From positions 62,001 to 126,000 of the forward strand of contig NZ_JBITDV010000013.1 in the NCBI RefSeq assembly GCF_044454545.1: a DNA stretch of 64,000 bases. The letters are read 5' to 3'. The notes under the pieces are model-generated. The model saw nothing but the letters and a program-made list of their open reading frames with translations, had not been told where the DNA came from and did no database searches. Positions 33,009 through 42,777 of this stretch are shown piece after piece. The position numbers and the translations under genes were made by a program. Each line of letters opens with the position of its first letter. Position 1 is the stretch's first letter. The stretch comes from Cryptosporangium sp044454545 (GTDB taxonomy: Bacteria > Actinomycetota > Actinomycetes > Mycobacteriales > Cryptosporangiaceae).

Positions 33009-33761
33009 ATGGCAGGTGAACTCGACAGCGTCCTGGGCAAGGCGATGGCCCTGCTCCGGTGCTTCACGCTCGACGAGCCGGTGCTCAGCCTGGCCGAGCT
33101 GGCCCGGCGCACCGGCCTGCCGAAGGCCTCCGCGCATCGCGTCGCCCGTGACCTCGTGCACCACCGTCTGCTCGACCGGGACGAGCAGGGCTACCGGCTC
33201 TCGGGCGGACTGTTCGAGCTCGGGATGCTCGCCTCGGTCGAGCGGCAGCTGCTCGAGCTGGCGATGCCGTTCCTGCAGGATCTCTACGAGCGCACGCACG
33301 AGACGGTGCACCTGGGCGTCCGGGAGGGCCACGAGGTGGTCTACGTCGCCAAGCTCGCCGGCCACCGTCAGGCGCAGAGCCCGTCCCGGACCGGCGGGCG
33401 GATGCCGCTGCACTGCACCGCGATCGGCAAGGCCCTGCTGGCCCACGCACCGCCGGAGCTCCGGCGCGAGGTTCTCGGTGGTGCGTTGGAGCGCCACACA
33501 CCGCACACGGTCATCGCTCCCGGCCTGCTGAAGCGTCAGCTCGACGCGGTGGTGGAGAAGGGCGTCGCGTTCGAGCGGGAGGAGTCCCGCCTCGGTCTGC
33601 TGTGCGTGGCCGCCCCGATCCTCGACGAACAGGGCGGTGCGGCGCTGGCCGCGATCAGCATCACCGGCCCGGTCGGCCGGTTCCGCCCGGAAACGCAGGC
33701 CGACGCCGTACGCGCGGCGGCGGCCGCACTGCGCAGCGTCCGAGCCCGATCCCGCTCGTGA
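33009..33761 (+). CDS. IclR family transcriptional regulator
   Basis: A 250-aa protein from ATG 33009. The HTH is LSLAELARRTGLPKASAHRV (residues about 26-45). The effector domain has HETVHLGVREGHEVVYVAKL, then MPLHCTAIGKALLAH and the ligand-pocket stretch REESRLGLLCVAAPILDEQG. IclR members control aromatic and short-chain acid catabolism. It is divergent from the hydratase-dehydrogenase-aldolase operon and is its likely regulator. Confidence 0.93.
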   Translation: MAGELDSVLGKAMALLRCFTLDEPVLSLAELARRTGLPKASAHRVARDLVHHRLLDRDEQGYRLSGGLFELGMLASVERQLLELAMPFLQDLYERTHETVHLGVREGHEVVYVAKLAGHRQAQSPSRTGGRMPLHCTAIGKALLAHAPPELRREVLGGALERHTPHTVIAPGLLKRQLDAVVEKGVAFEREESRLGLLCVAAPILDEQGGAALAAISITGPVGRFRPETQADAVRAAAAALRSVRARSRS

Positions 33762-33798
33762 GGCACGATCGCCGTCGACGGCGGAAATCGTTCAGGAT

Positions 33799-33836
33799 CG
33801 GTCTCGGCCGGCCGATGAGACGGCAGGCCGAGACCG
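33799..33836. terminator. 11-bp-stem hairpin between iclR and the kinase gene
   Basis: CGGTCTCGGCC and GGCCGAGACCG flank a 16-nt loop. It ends 15 bp before the next ATG and lacks a U-tract. It may terminate the IclR transcript or structure the leader of the following gene. Confidence 0.5.
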
Positions 33837-33851
33837 GAACGGACCTCAAGC

Positions 33852-36800
33852 ATGCGCGATGGTGCCGACGACGAGCCTGTATATCGCAGTGTGCGGACGC
33901 GGGTGAGTCGTGTTCGGGTGAGCGGCGGAATCGCCATCCGGAAAGAGTTCGTCGGCCCGGATGCGGCCAGGCGTGCCCAGCGCGAGCGGAGCGTCCTGGA
34001 GCACCTGGCCGGGGTGCCCGGTGTCGTCGGCCTGATCGGGAAGGGCAGCGGTCACTCCCTGCTGCTCGGTGATGCCGACGCGGTCTCGCCGGCCGAGTTC
34101 GGCCGGTGGGAACTGCCCGAGCTGCTCCGGATGGCCACCCAGATCGCGACGGCGGTCGCGGAGATGCACGACCGGGGTGTCACGCATCGAGACATCAACC
34201 CGTCGAACATCGTCCGATCGGACGCCGGTCCGCTGCTGATCGACTTCGACCTGGCGACGACGACCGCCGAGGAGCGGCCCGGATTTCTGCACCAGCTGCA
34301 GATGACGGGCACCTTGGCGTACCTGCCCCCGGAGCAGACCGGACGGACCGGACGGACGGTCGATCAGCGCGCGGACCTCTACAGCCTGGGCGCGACCTTC
34401 TACGAGCTGATCACCGGAGAGCCACCGTTCGGCACCGGTGACGCCCTGCGGCTGGTGCACGACCACCTCACCCGGTTGCCCGAGCCACCTCACACGCGGA
34501 ATCCGGCCGTACCGCCTGCGCTCTCCCGACTCGTCCTCCGGCTGCTGGAGAAGGATCCGGACCGGCGCTACCAGAGCGCACGGGGAGTGGTCTTCGACCT
34601 CGCGCGGCTCGAAGACCTGGTTCGTACCGGTCGTTGGCAGGACGCCGATTTCCGGCTGGGCGAACGAGATTTCCCCCGGCGTCTGCTTCCGCCGTCCCGG
34701 CTGGTCGGACGGGACCGGGAGGTCGCGGCCCTGGCCGCGGCCTTCGCCGGCGCTCGGCGAGCGGTACCGCCGGGGCCCGACGGCCACCCGGCCGGCGACG
34801 TGGGCTCCCGCAGCGGGTTGCTGCTGATCAGCGGCGTCCCGGGCGTCGGGAAGTCCCGGCTGGTGAACGAATTGCGACCGTTGGTCACCGGTGCCGGCGG
34901 ATGGCTGGTCGGCGGCAAGTTCGATGCCCATCGGAGCGACCTGGACGGTGACGCGGTACGGCAGTGCCTGCGCGGTCTCTGCCGGCTCCTGCTGGCCGAG
35001 CCCGACGGTGAGCTCAGCGCGGTGCGGGATCGGCTGCGGGCGCGGCTCGCCCGGCGGGCGGGTGCGACGGCGGAGATCCTCCCGGAACTGCGGACGCTGC
35101 TCGGCGTCGCCCCGGTGCCGACGCCGGTGGGGGATCCCCAAGCCGAGTCGGCCAAGCTGGTGCAGGACGCGCTGGGGATCCTGACGTCGGTGGCCACGCC
35201 GGCGCGTCCGATCGTCATGGTGCTCGACGACGTCCAGTGGGCCGGTCCGACGCCGCTGGAACTTCTCGATGCGATGGCGTCGGTCCGCATTCCGAACGTG
35301 CTGGTCGTCGCGGCCTACCGCGCCGACGAGGTCGACGCCGCACATCCACTGACCGCGATCATGAGCCGTTGGCGTCGGCTGGAGCTGTCGCCACCGTTGC
35401 TGGAACTGGTGAACCTGCCCGCCGAGGACCTCGGGGTGTTGCTGGCCGAGGTGCTACGGATGCCCGTGGCGGCGGTGGCCGATCTGGCCGCGGAGATCTG
35501 CGCCAGTACCGGGGGCAACCCGTTCGACTCGGTCGAGCTCCTCAACCAGCTCTGCCGTGACGGTGCGATAACGCTCGCCGAAGAGGGCTGGCGCTGGGAT
35601 CCGGTGGCGCTGCACCGACGCCTGCGCGGTGCGGACGTCATCGAATCGCTGACCGCGCGTATCGATGCTCTTCCCGGCCCGGCGCGACGGATCCTCGGGC
35701 TGATGAGCGTTCTGGGCGGGGAGATCGGGATCGACCTGCTGGAGCACGCCACCGGTGAGGCGGCGGCGACGCTGACCGAGCAGATGCTGCCGGCCATGGA
35801 GGACGGTCTGCTGGTGACGATCGGGGTCGAAGAGGCGATCGCGTTCGTCCACGACCGGGTGCAACAAGCCGCCGCCGGCCGGCTGACGGACGACACCGCG
35901 AGCGCGCTCCGTTTGCAGCTCGCCCGGCGGCTGGCGGCCGTCCGGGGACGGGAGGCGTTGGCCGTCGCTCAGTACCTGCCGGTTCTCGACGCAGTGACCG
36001 ACCCGGCCGAGCGGGCCGCCGTCGCCGTGCTGTGCCGCCGTGTCGCTGCGCAGGCGAGGCTGGTCAGCGACTTCGAGACCGTCGAGCGACTGCTGGCCGC
36101 AGCTCAGCGGCTCGGCGGCCGGGACATCGCGTTGGCCATCGAGCAGCTCACCGCGCTCTTCTGCCTGGGGCGCCTCGCCGAAACCGACGACCTCTACGCC
36201 TGGGTGGTCGCGCAACCCGGCACCCCCGGTGACCGGGCCGCCGCCGCCGGGATACAGATCGGTAGCCTGACCGCGCGCAGCAGACCTCAGGAAGCCGTCG
36301 CCCTGGGCCGGGTCGTGCTCTGCGAACTCGGTCTGCACCCACCGGCCGAGGAGGAACTCGACGCGTGCGTCGCGGCCGGGATGGACATCGCCTACGAGTG
36401 GGTCCGGCGCGGAAGCATCAGCGACGACCTCGCCCGGCCCGAACTGGACGACTCGCGGCTGCGCGCGATCGCCGAGGTCAGTAACCGCACCCTGCCGGCT
36501 GCCTACTTCTGCGATCACCGGACGATGGGATGGCTGGTGGTCGAATGCGTCCGGCTCTGGGCCGAACACGGCCCGGCGGCGGCGCTGGTCGGTCCGGTCA
36601 GCCACCTGGGGTTCGTCGCCAGCGCGCTCCGCGACGACTACCGCATCGGGCGTGACGTCCTGGAACGGGTCATCGCCCTCGGCGAGGCCCGCGGCTACGA
36701 GCCGGACACGTCCCAAGCCCGCTTTCTCTACGCGCTCGGGACCGGGTACTGGTTCGAGCCGGCCGAGGACGTCCTGGCCATCGCCCGGCAGGCTCACGAC

Positions 36801-38687
36801 GGCGCGATCCGCTGGGGCGATCTGCGTAATGCCTGCTACTCGTTCTACGTCACGATTCCGCTGCTGCTGGAGCACGCCGCCACGCTCGCGGAGGTGCTGG
36901 CCGAGACCGACATCGCGTCGGCATTCTGCGCCCGGACCGGGAACGATCACGCCGCGCACGGGTTCATCGCCTATCGCCAGGCCGCGCTGGCGATGACCGG
37001 CACGCCTGACGCTCGGCCCGATCGGTTCGGAACCGTGCTTGCCGACCCGGTGGCCACCGCGAACCTCTACCGGCTGCGGGCTCTGGTCGCCACCCTCTTC
37101 GATGACGTTCCCGCGATGGTCGAGCACACCACCGCGTTGATGCCGCTCCTGCCTGGCGTCCACGCGACGCCCATCGTTCCGACCTGCTACTTTCTGCGCG
37201 CGCTCACGATCATCCGCCACGGCGGTCACCCGGAGGAGTTGGCGGCCTGCCGGACCTGGCTGACCGCGAGGGTGGCTGACGCCCCCGCCAACTTCGCCCA
37301 CCTGCTTCATCTGCTCGACGCCGAGCAGCACCGAGCCGCCGACGAGTACGGCCCCGCCCTGCGCGCGTACGACCGAGCCGTCTCCGCGGCCGCGGGCCGC
37401 CGCCGTCCCTGGCACCAGGCCTTGATCACCGAACGCGCGGGTCGGTATCACCTGGCTCTGGGCTTGCGGCACAGCGGGCAGCTCCTGCTCACCGAGGCGC
37501 ATCACAAGTACGAAGACTGGGGCGCCACGGCGAAGACAGCGAGACTGGTCGAAGAGTTCGCCTGGCTGGGCACTGGCCCGGCCCCACTGGCGCTGCGGAT
37601 CCCGACGCAGGGCTCGGTGAGCATCACGTCGGACGCGATCGACCTGCTCGGCATCCTGGCGGCCTCACAGGCTCTCAGTTCGGAGACCAACCTCGACCGG
37701 CTTCGGGAACGAATGGCGGACGTGCTCGCCGCGATGACCGGTGCGACGGCGACGCACATCGCCGTGTGGAACGAACCGGCCCAGACGTGGTGGCTGCTCG
37801 GAACCGACCCCGCGACGAGCCTCGAGCAGGCGGGTGAGCAAGGACTGTTCCCGCTCTCGGCTTTCCGCTACGCCGAGCGCAGCGGCGAGCCGCTCGTCGT
37901 CGAAAACGCCTGTGACGACCCGCGATTCACGCACGATCCCTACCTCGCCGGCCTGGAACAGTGCTCGCTGCTGGCCGTGCCGATCCGACACCAGGGCGCC
38001 GGACACGCGGTGCTCGTGCTGTGCAACTCCCTCAGCCGGGCCGCATTCACCACCGAACGCCTCGGTGGCGTCCAACTCATCGCCGGACAGCTCGCGGTCT
38101 CGCTGGCGAACGCGCAGCTCTACGCCTCGCTCGAAAGCACGGTCGCCGCGCGCACCGCCGAACTGGCCGAAGCCAACCGGAAACTGGAACGGCTCACGCT
38201 CACCGACCCGCTGACCGGCCTCGCCAACCGGAGGCTGCTGGCCAACGTGCTCGAGAGCGAATGGCAGCGCGCCCAGCGGCCGAAGAGTTCTCTCGCCGTC
38301 GCCATGATCGACATCGACCACTTCAAGCTCTACAACGACCACTACGGACACACGGCAGGCGATTCCTGTCTGCGGAGGGTCGCCGACGTCCTCACCACGA
38401 CCGTGCGCACCAGCGACACGGTCGCCCGGTACGGGGGCGAGGAGTTCGCGGTCGTGTTCCCCGACACCGACGCGTCCTCCGCGTACCGGGTCGCCGAACG
38501 CGCCCGAGCCGCGATCGCGGACCTGGGCGAGAGGCACGCCGCCGCCCCGACGGGAATCGTGACGGTCAGCATCGGCGTCGCCGCCGTCGTCCCGTCGGCC
38601 GACGGCTTCGTCCGGCAGCTGATCGACGACGCCGACCAGCGGCTGTACGCGGCCAAGCGCGAAGGCAGAAATCGCGTGAGCAGCTGA
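33852..38687 (+). CDS. Giant Ser/Thr kinase - AAA ATPase - GAF - GGDEF signalling protein
   Basis: A 1611-aa protein. The kinase domain (about 1-270) has Lys31 in AIRKEF, HRDINPSN (112-119), IDFDLAT (DFD in place of DFG) and YLPPEQTG. An AAA_16-type ATPase follows, with Walker A GVPGVGKS (328-335) and Walker B VLDDVQW near 455-463. A long TPR-like helical region spans about 600-1240, and a GAF domain about 1280-1425. A coiled segment precedes the diguanylate cyclase, which has GGEEF (1528-1532) and an intact inhibitory RxxD (1519-1522), so c-di-GMP synthesis with product inhibition is expected. This matches the kinase-ATPase-GAF multidomain sensor architecture but with GGDEF as output where a histidine kinase is usual. 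No membrane segment is seen. Start: ATG 33852. Confidence 0.9.
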   Translation: MRDGADDEPVYRSVRTRVSRVRVSGGIAIRKEFVGPDAARRAQRERSVLEHLAGVPGVVGLIGKGSGHSLLLGDADAVSPAEFGRWELPELLRMATQIATAVAEMHDRGVTHRDINPSNIVRSDAGPLLIDFDLATTTAEERPGFLHQLQMTGTLAYLPPEQTGRTGRTVDQRADLYSLGATFYELITGEPPFGTGDALRLVHDHLTRLPEPPHTRNPAVPPALSRLVLRLLEKDPDRRYQSARGVVFDLARLEDLVRTGRWQDADFRLGERDFPRRLLPPSRLVGRDREVAALAAAFAGARRAVPPGPDGHPAGDVGSRSGLLLISGVPGVGKSRLVNELRPLVTGAGGWLVGGKFDAHRSDLDGDAVRQCLRGLCRLLLAEPDGELSAVRDRLRARLARRAGATAEILPELRTLLGVAPVPTPVGDPQAESAKLVQDALGILTSVATPARPIVMVLDDVQWAGPTPLELLDAMASVRIPNVLVVAAYRADEVDAAHPLTAIMSRWRRLELSPPLLELVNLPAEDLGVLLAEVLRMPVAAVADLAAEICASTGGNPFDSVELLNQLCRDGAITLAEEGWRWDPVALHRRLRGADVIESLTARIDALPGPARRILGLMSVLGGEIGIDLLEHATGEAAATLTEQMLPAMEDGLLVTIGVEEAIAFVHDRVQQAAAGRLTDDTASALRLQLARRLAAVRGREALAVAQYLPVLDAVTDPAERAAVAVLCRRVAAQARLVSDFETVERLLAAAQRLGGRDIALAIEQLTALFCLGRLAETDDLYAWVVAQPGTPGDRAAAAGIQIGSLTARSRPQEAVALGRVVLCELGLHPPAEEELDACVAAGMDIAYEWVRRGSISDDLARPELDDSRLRAIAEVSNRTLPAAYFCDHRTMGWLVVECVRLWAEHGPAAALVGPVSHLGFVASALRDDYRIGRDVLERVIALGEARGYEPDTSQARFLYALGTGYWFEPAEDVLAIARQAHDGAIRWGDLRNACYSFYVTIPLLLEHAATLAEVLAETDIASAFCARTGNDHAAHGFIAYRQAALAMTGTPDARPDRFGTVLADPVATANLYRLRALVATLFDDVPAMVEHTTALMPLLPGVHATPIVPTCYFLRALTIIRHGGHPEELAACRTWLTARVADAPANFAHLLHLLDAEQHRAADEYGPALRAYDRAVSAAAGRRRPWHQALITERAGRYHLALGLRHSGQLLLTEAHHKYEDWGATAKTARLVEEFAWLGTGPAPLALRIPTQGSVSITSDAIDLLGILAASQALSSETNLDRLRERMADVLAAMTGATATHIAVWNEPAQTWWLLGTDPATSLEQAGEQGLFPLSAFRYAERSGEPLVVENACDDPRFTHDPYLAGLEQCSLLAVPIRHQGAGHAVLVLCNSLSRAAFTTERLGGVQLIAGQLAVSLANAQLYASLESTVAARTAELAEANRKLERLTLTDPLTGLANRRLLANVLESEWQRAQRPKSSLAVAMIDIDHFKLYNDHYGHTAGDSCLRRVADVLTTTVRTSDTVARYGGEEFAVVFPDTDASSAYRVAERARAAIADLGERHAAAPTGIVTVSIGVAAVVPSADGFVRQLIDDADQRLYAAKREGRNRVSS

Positions 38688-38775
38688 CACCCGACCGGCG
38701 TGCCGCCGCTCCGGTCCGGTCAGTGCACCCGGCGGCCGTGGGGCGTGGGGCTTGCCAGCGGGGGGCTCACGTCCG

Positions 38776-38795
38776 CGTCGACGACGTCGTCGACG
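38776..38795. promoter_or_regulatory. 20-bp perfect palindrome upstream of cydAB
   Basis: CGTCGACGACGTCGTCGACG is its own reverse complement and lies 107 bp before the cydA ATG, in a 215-bp gap with no convincing gene. It may be an operator or, being built of CGTCGACG units, simply composition-driven. Confidence 0.4.
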
Positions 38796-38902
38796 AGCGC
38801 TGAGCCGAGGAGCGCCGGGCCGACGGGCGTGTGCAGGACCTGAATGTGGGTAGACGCGCTTCGTCAGCGCCCCTCCGCGGATCGACGGAAACGGGAGATT
38901 CG

Positions 38903-40315
38903 ATGGCGGTTGACTGGGTTCTCGCAGCGGACCCGGAGCAATTGTGGCCCGCGCGCGAACAGATGGCCTTCACGCTGGGCTTCCACATCATCCTGGTGCC
39001 GTTCGGAGTCGCGTTCACGTTCCTGATGCTGATCGCGAACTACCGGGGCCTCAGACGCGGCGACGAGACCGCCCTCCTGCTGGCCCGGCGCTGGTCGCAG
39101 GTGGCGGCCGTGCTGTTCGCGGTCGGCGCGGTCTCGGGCACCGTCCTCTCGTTCGAATTGGGGTTGCTCTGGCCCGGGCTGATGGGCATCTACGGCGCGG
39201 CGTTCGGCATTCCGTTCGCGATCGAGGGACTGTTCTTCTTCATCGAGGCGATCTTCGTCGCGATCTACATCTACGGGTGGCGGCGGATGAAGCCGTGGCC
39301 GCACTTCTGGTCCGGCGTCCCGGTCGTGCTGTCCGGTGTCGGAGGCACGTCGTCGGTCGTGGCGGCGAACGCCTGGATGAACCAGCCGGCCGGTTTCACG
39401 ATGCGCAACGGGCAGATCGTCGACGTGCGTCCCGTGAAGGTGCTTCTCAACGATGCGTTCTGGTACGAGGCGCTGCACATGCTGCTCGCGGCCTACATGG
39501 TCGCCGGGTTCACGGTCGCCGGTGTGTACGCGGTGGGCATGCTCCGCGGACGGCGGGACCGCTACCACCGGCTCGGCCTGCTGATCCCGCTGACCGTCGC
39601 CGCGCTCGTCACGCCGGTGCAGATCTTCGTCGGCGACGTCGCGGCCCGCGAGGTGTTCCGGAACGAACCGGCGAAGTTCGCGACGATCGAGGCACTGCAC
39701 GAGACGGGTCGGTGCGTTCCCGAGGTGCTCGGCGGGTACTACGACGACGGAGTCCACTATGGCGTCAGCGTCCCCTGCGGTGCGTCGATCCTCTCGGGCT
39801 ACGTACCGTCGACCGAGATCCACGGCCTCGAGGACGTACCGGAACAGTTCCGGCCCACTGACCGGGCCGTCACGATCGTCCATTCGAGTTTCGACGTGAT
39901 GGTGGGCATCGGCATGGCGTTGCTGGCGCTGTCGGCGTGGTTCGGCGCCGTGTGGTGGCGCCGCAAGGACCTGCCGCGCAGCCGCTGGTTCCTGCGTGCC
40001 ACCGCGGTCAGCGGCGTCGCGGCAACCGTCGCGCTCGAGGCCGGCTGGGTGGTCACCGAGGTGGGCCGGCAGCCGTGGACCGTTGTCGGCCATCTGCTGA
40101 CCCGGGACGCAGTGACGACCGAGGGCAACATCTGGCTGCTGTTCGGGGCGACCCTCGTGCTCTACACGGCGGTCGGGATCACCACGTTCTCCGTGCTCGG
40201 GCTACTGAAACGCCGATGGCGTGCGGCGGACGACGCGGCTGCGGCCAACGACGACGCGGTCGACGACGCGGCGGTTGCCGACGTGCCCTACGGCCCGGCC
40301 GGTGACCGGGCATGA
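38903..40315 (+). CDS. cydA: Cytochrome bd ubiquinol/menaquinol oxidase subunit I
   Basis: A 470-aa membrane protein. ATG 38903 follows a gggaga SD; the in-frame extension to 38831 lacks support. The early heme-ligand His is in FTLGFHIILVPFGVAF. The GLFFFIEAIFVAIYIYGWRR helix, LLNDAFWYEALHMLLAAYMV and C-terminal QPWTVVGHLLTRDAV are typical of CydA. The quinol loop is short, as usual in actinobacteria. The acidic Ala/Asp-rich tail is unusual but harmless. It forms the high-affinity terminal oxidase with CydB (ATGA overlap). Confidence 0.95.
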   Translation: MAVDWVLAADPEQLWPAREQMAFTLGFHIILVPFGVAFTFLMLIANYRGLRRGDETALLLARRWSQVAAVLFAVGAVSGTVLSFELGLLWPGLMGIYGAAFGIPFAIEGLFFFIEAIFVAIYIYGWRRMKPWPHFWSGVPVVLSGVGGTSSVVAANAWMNQPAGFTMRNGQIVDVRPVKVLLNDAFWYEALHMLLAAYMVAGFTVAGVYAVGMLRGRRDRYHRLGLLIPLTVAALVTPVQIFVGDVAAREVFRNEPAKFATIEALHETGRCVPEVLGGYYDDGVHYGVSVPCGASILSGYVPSTEIHGLEDVPEQFRPTDRAVTIVHSSFDVMVGIGMALLALSAWFGAVWWRRKDLPRSRWFLRATAVSGVAATVALEAGWVVTEVGRQPWTVVGHLLTRDAVTTEGNIWLLFGATLVLYTAVGITTFSVLGLLKRRWRAADDAAAANDDAVDDAAVADVPYGPAGDRA

Positions 40316-41337
40316 GCACGTTCGCGGCCGTCGTGCTGTTCCTCGGTGTCGTCGCCTACGCCGTGCTCGGGGGAGCCGACTACGGCGCCGGGTTCTGGGA
40401 TCTGACCGCCGGGGGTGCCCGGCGCGGCCGGGACCCCCGCCACCTGATCGACACCACGCTGGCCCCGGTCTGGGAGGCCAACCACGTCTGGCTCATCTTC
40501 TGCCTGGTGATGCTGTGGACCGGCTTCCCGGGTGCGTTCGCCGCGATCACGACGACGCTGTACCTGCCGCTGGGGCTGGCCGCGCTGGGCGTCGTCGTCC
40601 GCGGATCGGGCTTCGCGTTCCGCAAAGTCGTGGAGCACACCGAGCAGCAGCGCGTCACCGGAGCCGCGTTCGCGACGTCATCGGTCATCACGCCGTTTTT
40701 CCTGGGCACGGTGGCCGGCGGGATCGCGTCCGGCCGCGTGCCCGCCCGTGGGCACGGCGATCCGATCACCAGTTGGGTCAATCCGACGTCACTGCTCGGC
40801 GGCCTGCTCGCGGTGCTCGTCTGCGCGTTCGTCGCAGCGGTCTTCCTGACCGCCGAGGCGCGGCGCCGACCGGTGCCCGCCGCGGAGCTGGAGCGCCGCA
40901 AGATCGCCGATCTCGGACGGTGGTTCGGCCGCCGGGCGCAGCTGTCCGCACTGGTGACCGGCCTGGTGGCACTGGCGGGCATTCTCGTCCTGCGCGCGGA
41001 CGCCCCCCGGCTCTTCGACGGTCTGCTCAGCCGCGGGCTGCCGCTCGTGGTGCTCTCCGGTGCGTGTGGTCTCGGCGCGCTGCTGTTGCTCGGACGGGCC
41101 GCGCCGCGCCTTCTCCAAGGTCTGGCCGTGACCGCGGCCGGGATGATCGTGGCCGGCTGGGGGGTGGCGCAGTACCCGTACGTGCTCGGAACCCACCTGA
41201 GCATCGGGGAGGCGGCCGCGCCCCCGGCGACATTGTGGGCGCTGACGATCGTCGCCGCGATCGCGCTGGCGATCGTCGTCCCGGCGTTGGGTCTGTTGTT
41301 CGTTCTGCAACAGCGCGGCCGGCTCGAGAGTCACTGA
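40312..41337 (+). CDS. cydB: Cytochrome bd oxidase subunit II
   Basis: A 341-aa protein with eight to nine membrane helices, ATG 40312 overlapping the cydA stop. Typical CydB features are YAVLGGADYGAGFWDL at the start, TLAPVWEANHVWLIFCLVML, and the C-terminal half-repeat. It lacks a Cys transporter pair (cydCD) in the neighbourhood, so assembly factors lie elsewhere. A strong hairpin follows immediately. Confidence 0.95.
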   Translation: MSTFAAVVLFLGVVAYAVLGGADYGAGFWDLTAGGARRGRDPRHLIDTTLAPVWEANHVWLIFCLVMLWTGFPGAFAAITTTLYLPLGLAALGVVVRGSGFAFRKVVEHTEQQRVTGAAFATSSVITPFFLGTVAGGIASGRVPARGHGDPITSWVNPTSLLGGLLAVLVCAFVAAVFLTAEARRRPVPAAELERRKIADLGRWFGRRAQLSALVTGLVALAGILVLRADAPRLFDGLLSRGLPLVVLSGACGLGALLLLGRAAPRLLQGLAVTAAGMIVAGWGVAQYPYVLGTHLSIGEAAAPPATLWALTIVAAIALAIVVPALGLLFVLQQRGRLESH

Positions 41338-41341
41338 AGTC

Positions 41342-41378
41342 ACGGAGGAACCCGGGCCGCCGGCCCGGGTTCCTCCGT
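41342..41378 (+). terminator. Strong hairpin terminator after cydAB
   Basis: ACGGAGGAACCCGGGCC pairs with GGCCCGGGTTCCTCCGT around a 3-nt loop, a stem of 17 bp starting 4 bp after the CydB stop. There is no long U-run, which is common for actinobacterial terminators. Confidence 0.8.
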
Positions 41379-41523
41379 CGTCGGGCAGGTTCGTCGCAGC
41401 ATGCGGTGACGCCGCGGAGACGGTGCCGAGACGTGCGTCCGGACGAGATGGGGACGAGCGTCGGTGAAGGTCTTCCGTAGCGGTCGGAACACCGGCCGAC
41501 GTCCCCGAGGCGAGGAGTACGCC

Positions 41524-42432
41524 GTGTACCGCCACGTGAAGAACCTGCAGTTCGCCGCCAAGCCGGAGAAGCCCGACGCGGTGTACGCGATGAAGCTGCA
41601 AGAACTCATCGGTGGTCAGTTCGGGGAGCTGACCGTCACCATGCAGTACCTGTTCCAGGGCTGGAACTGCCGGATCCCCGGCAAGTACAAGGACATGCTG
41701 CTCGACATCGGGACCGAAGAGATCGGTCACGTCGAGATGATCAGCACGATGATCGCCCGGCTGCTCGAGGGCGCACCGAACGAGACGACCGAGAAGGCCG
41801 CTGCGGTCAATCCGGTCCTCGGTGCGGTTCTGGGCGGCATGAACCCGCAGCACGCGATCCTCGCCGGCGGTGGAGCGACGCCGTTCAACAGCCAGGGCGT
41901 GCCGTGGAACACCGGTTACATCGTGGCCAGCGGGAACCTGCTCGCGGACTTCCGCTCCAACGCCCACGCCGAGGCCCAGGGGCGGCTGCAGACCAGCCGG
42001 CTCTACAACATGAGCGACGACCCGGGCGTCCGGGCGATGCTGAAGTTCAACCTGGCCCGGGACACGTGGCACCAGCAGCAGTGGCTGCTGGGCATCGAGC
42101 AGCTGCAGGAGGACGGCCTCGCCGACATCGTCGAGGACTCGAACTTCGAGAACGAGGACAAGATCCAAGACCACACCTACTGGGTGTTCGACGAAACCAG
42201 CACCGCCACCGAGGGCCGCTGGGCGCAGGGCCGGACGCTCGTCGACGACCAGGAGATTCTCGTCCAGAACCCGGCCGTGCCCAGCGACGACATCGGTTTG
42301 CTGCCGCCGCCGGACCCGAAGCTCTACGCGACCTATGACGGCTCGCAGGGCCGCGGCAAGCCGGGCACCGCCGCCGGCGGCACCGCGCAGGGCATCGCGA
42401 ACGTCGTCAAGAAGGTCACCGGAACCGACTGA
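41524..42432 (+). CDS. Manganese catalase
   Basis: A 302-aa protein. I choose GTG 41524 (VYRHVKNLQFAAKPEKPD), matching the usual family start and preceded by gaggcgaggag; an upstream in-frame GTG 41464 would add 20 residues. Metal ligands are visible in GGQFGELTVTMQYLFQGWNC, the EEIGHVEM helix (E, H) and ARDTWHQQQW. NAHAEAQGRLQTSRLY is also typical. It dismutates hydrogen peroxide with a di-manganese centre. A Mn transporter gene follows. Confidence 0.94.
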   Translation: MYRHVKNLQFAAKPEKPDAVYAMKLQELIGGQFGELTVTMQYLFQGWNCRIPGKYKDMLLDIGTEEIGHVEMISTMIARLLEGAPNETTEKAAAVNPVLGAVLGGMNPQHAILAGGGATPFNSQGVPWNTGYIVASGNLLADFRSNAHAEAQGRLQTSRLYNMSDDPGVRAMLKFNLARDTWHQQQWLLGIEQLQEDGLADIVEDSNFENEDKIQDHTYWVFDETSTATEGRWAQGRTLVDDQEILVQNPAVPSDDIGLLPPPDPKLYATYDGSQGRGKPGTAAGGTAQGIANVVKKVTGTD

Positions 42433-42516
42433 TCCAGCGGGTGCCCGGCGCCGCCCGGCGCCGGGCGCCGCGGATCCGGCGGTGCCCGAGCCCATCGTTG
42501 TCCGAGGAGAGACCCC

Positions 42517-42777
42517 ATGGTTCACCACGCCCTCGATCGGCACGCTCTCGAGCCGCCGATGTCGCGGCCGTTCGCCGCGGTGGCCCGCCACCGGCCCGGC
42601 CTCGTCGCGCTGCTCGCGCTGGTCGTCCCGGTCGCGGCCTGGGCGCGCGACCCGCTGCTCGCGCTGTCCGGGCTCCTGCTGGCCGCCCTGTTCGTCGTCC
42701 GGGTCCGTCTCGCGGCCGACGAGATCCGTCGCGGCGCCGGGAGCCGCGGCGCGCGTGAAAACGAGGTCCGGGCGTGA
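42517..42777 (+). CDS. Small two-helix membrane protein in the manganese module
   Basis: An 86-aa product from ATG 42517 with a good SD (gaggag) 8 bp upstream. It has two hydrophobic stretches (PGLVALLALVVPVAAW and PLLALSGLLLAALFVVRV) and a basic, polar C-terminus. Its stop overlaps the start of the NRAMP gene. A helper of the transporter or of Mn supply to the catalase is only inference. No family recognised. Confidence 0.7.
   Translation: MVHHALDRHALEPPMSRPFAAVARHRPGLVALLALVVPVAAWARDPLLALSGLLLAALFVVRVRLAADEIRRGAGSRGARENEVRA

Noticed and set aside
35454..37505. 683-codon minus-strand frame inside the giant kinase gene
   Set aside because: Antisense shadow; the plus strand has continuous domains with intact motifs.
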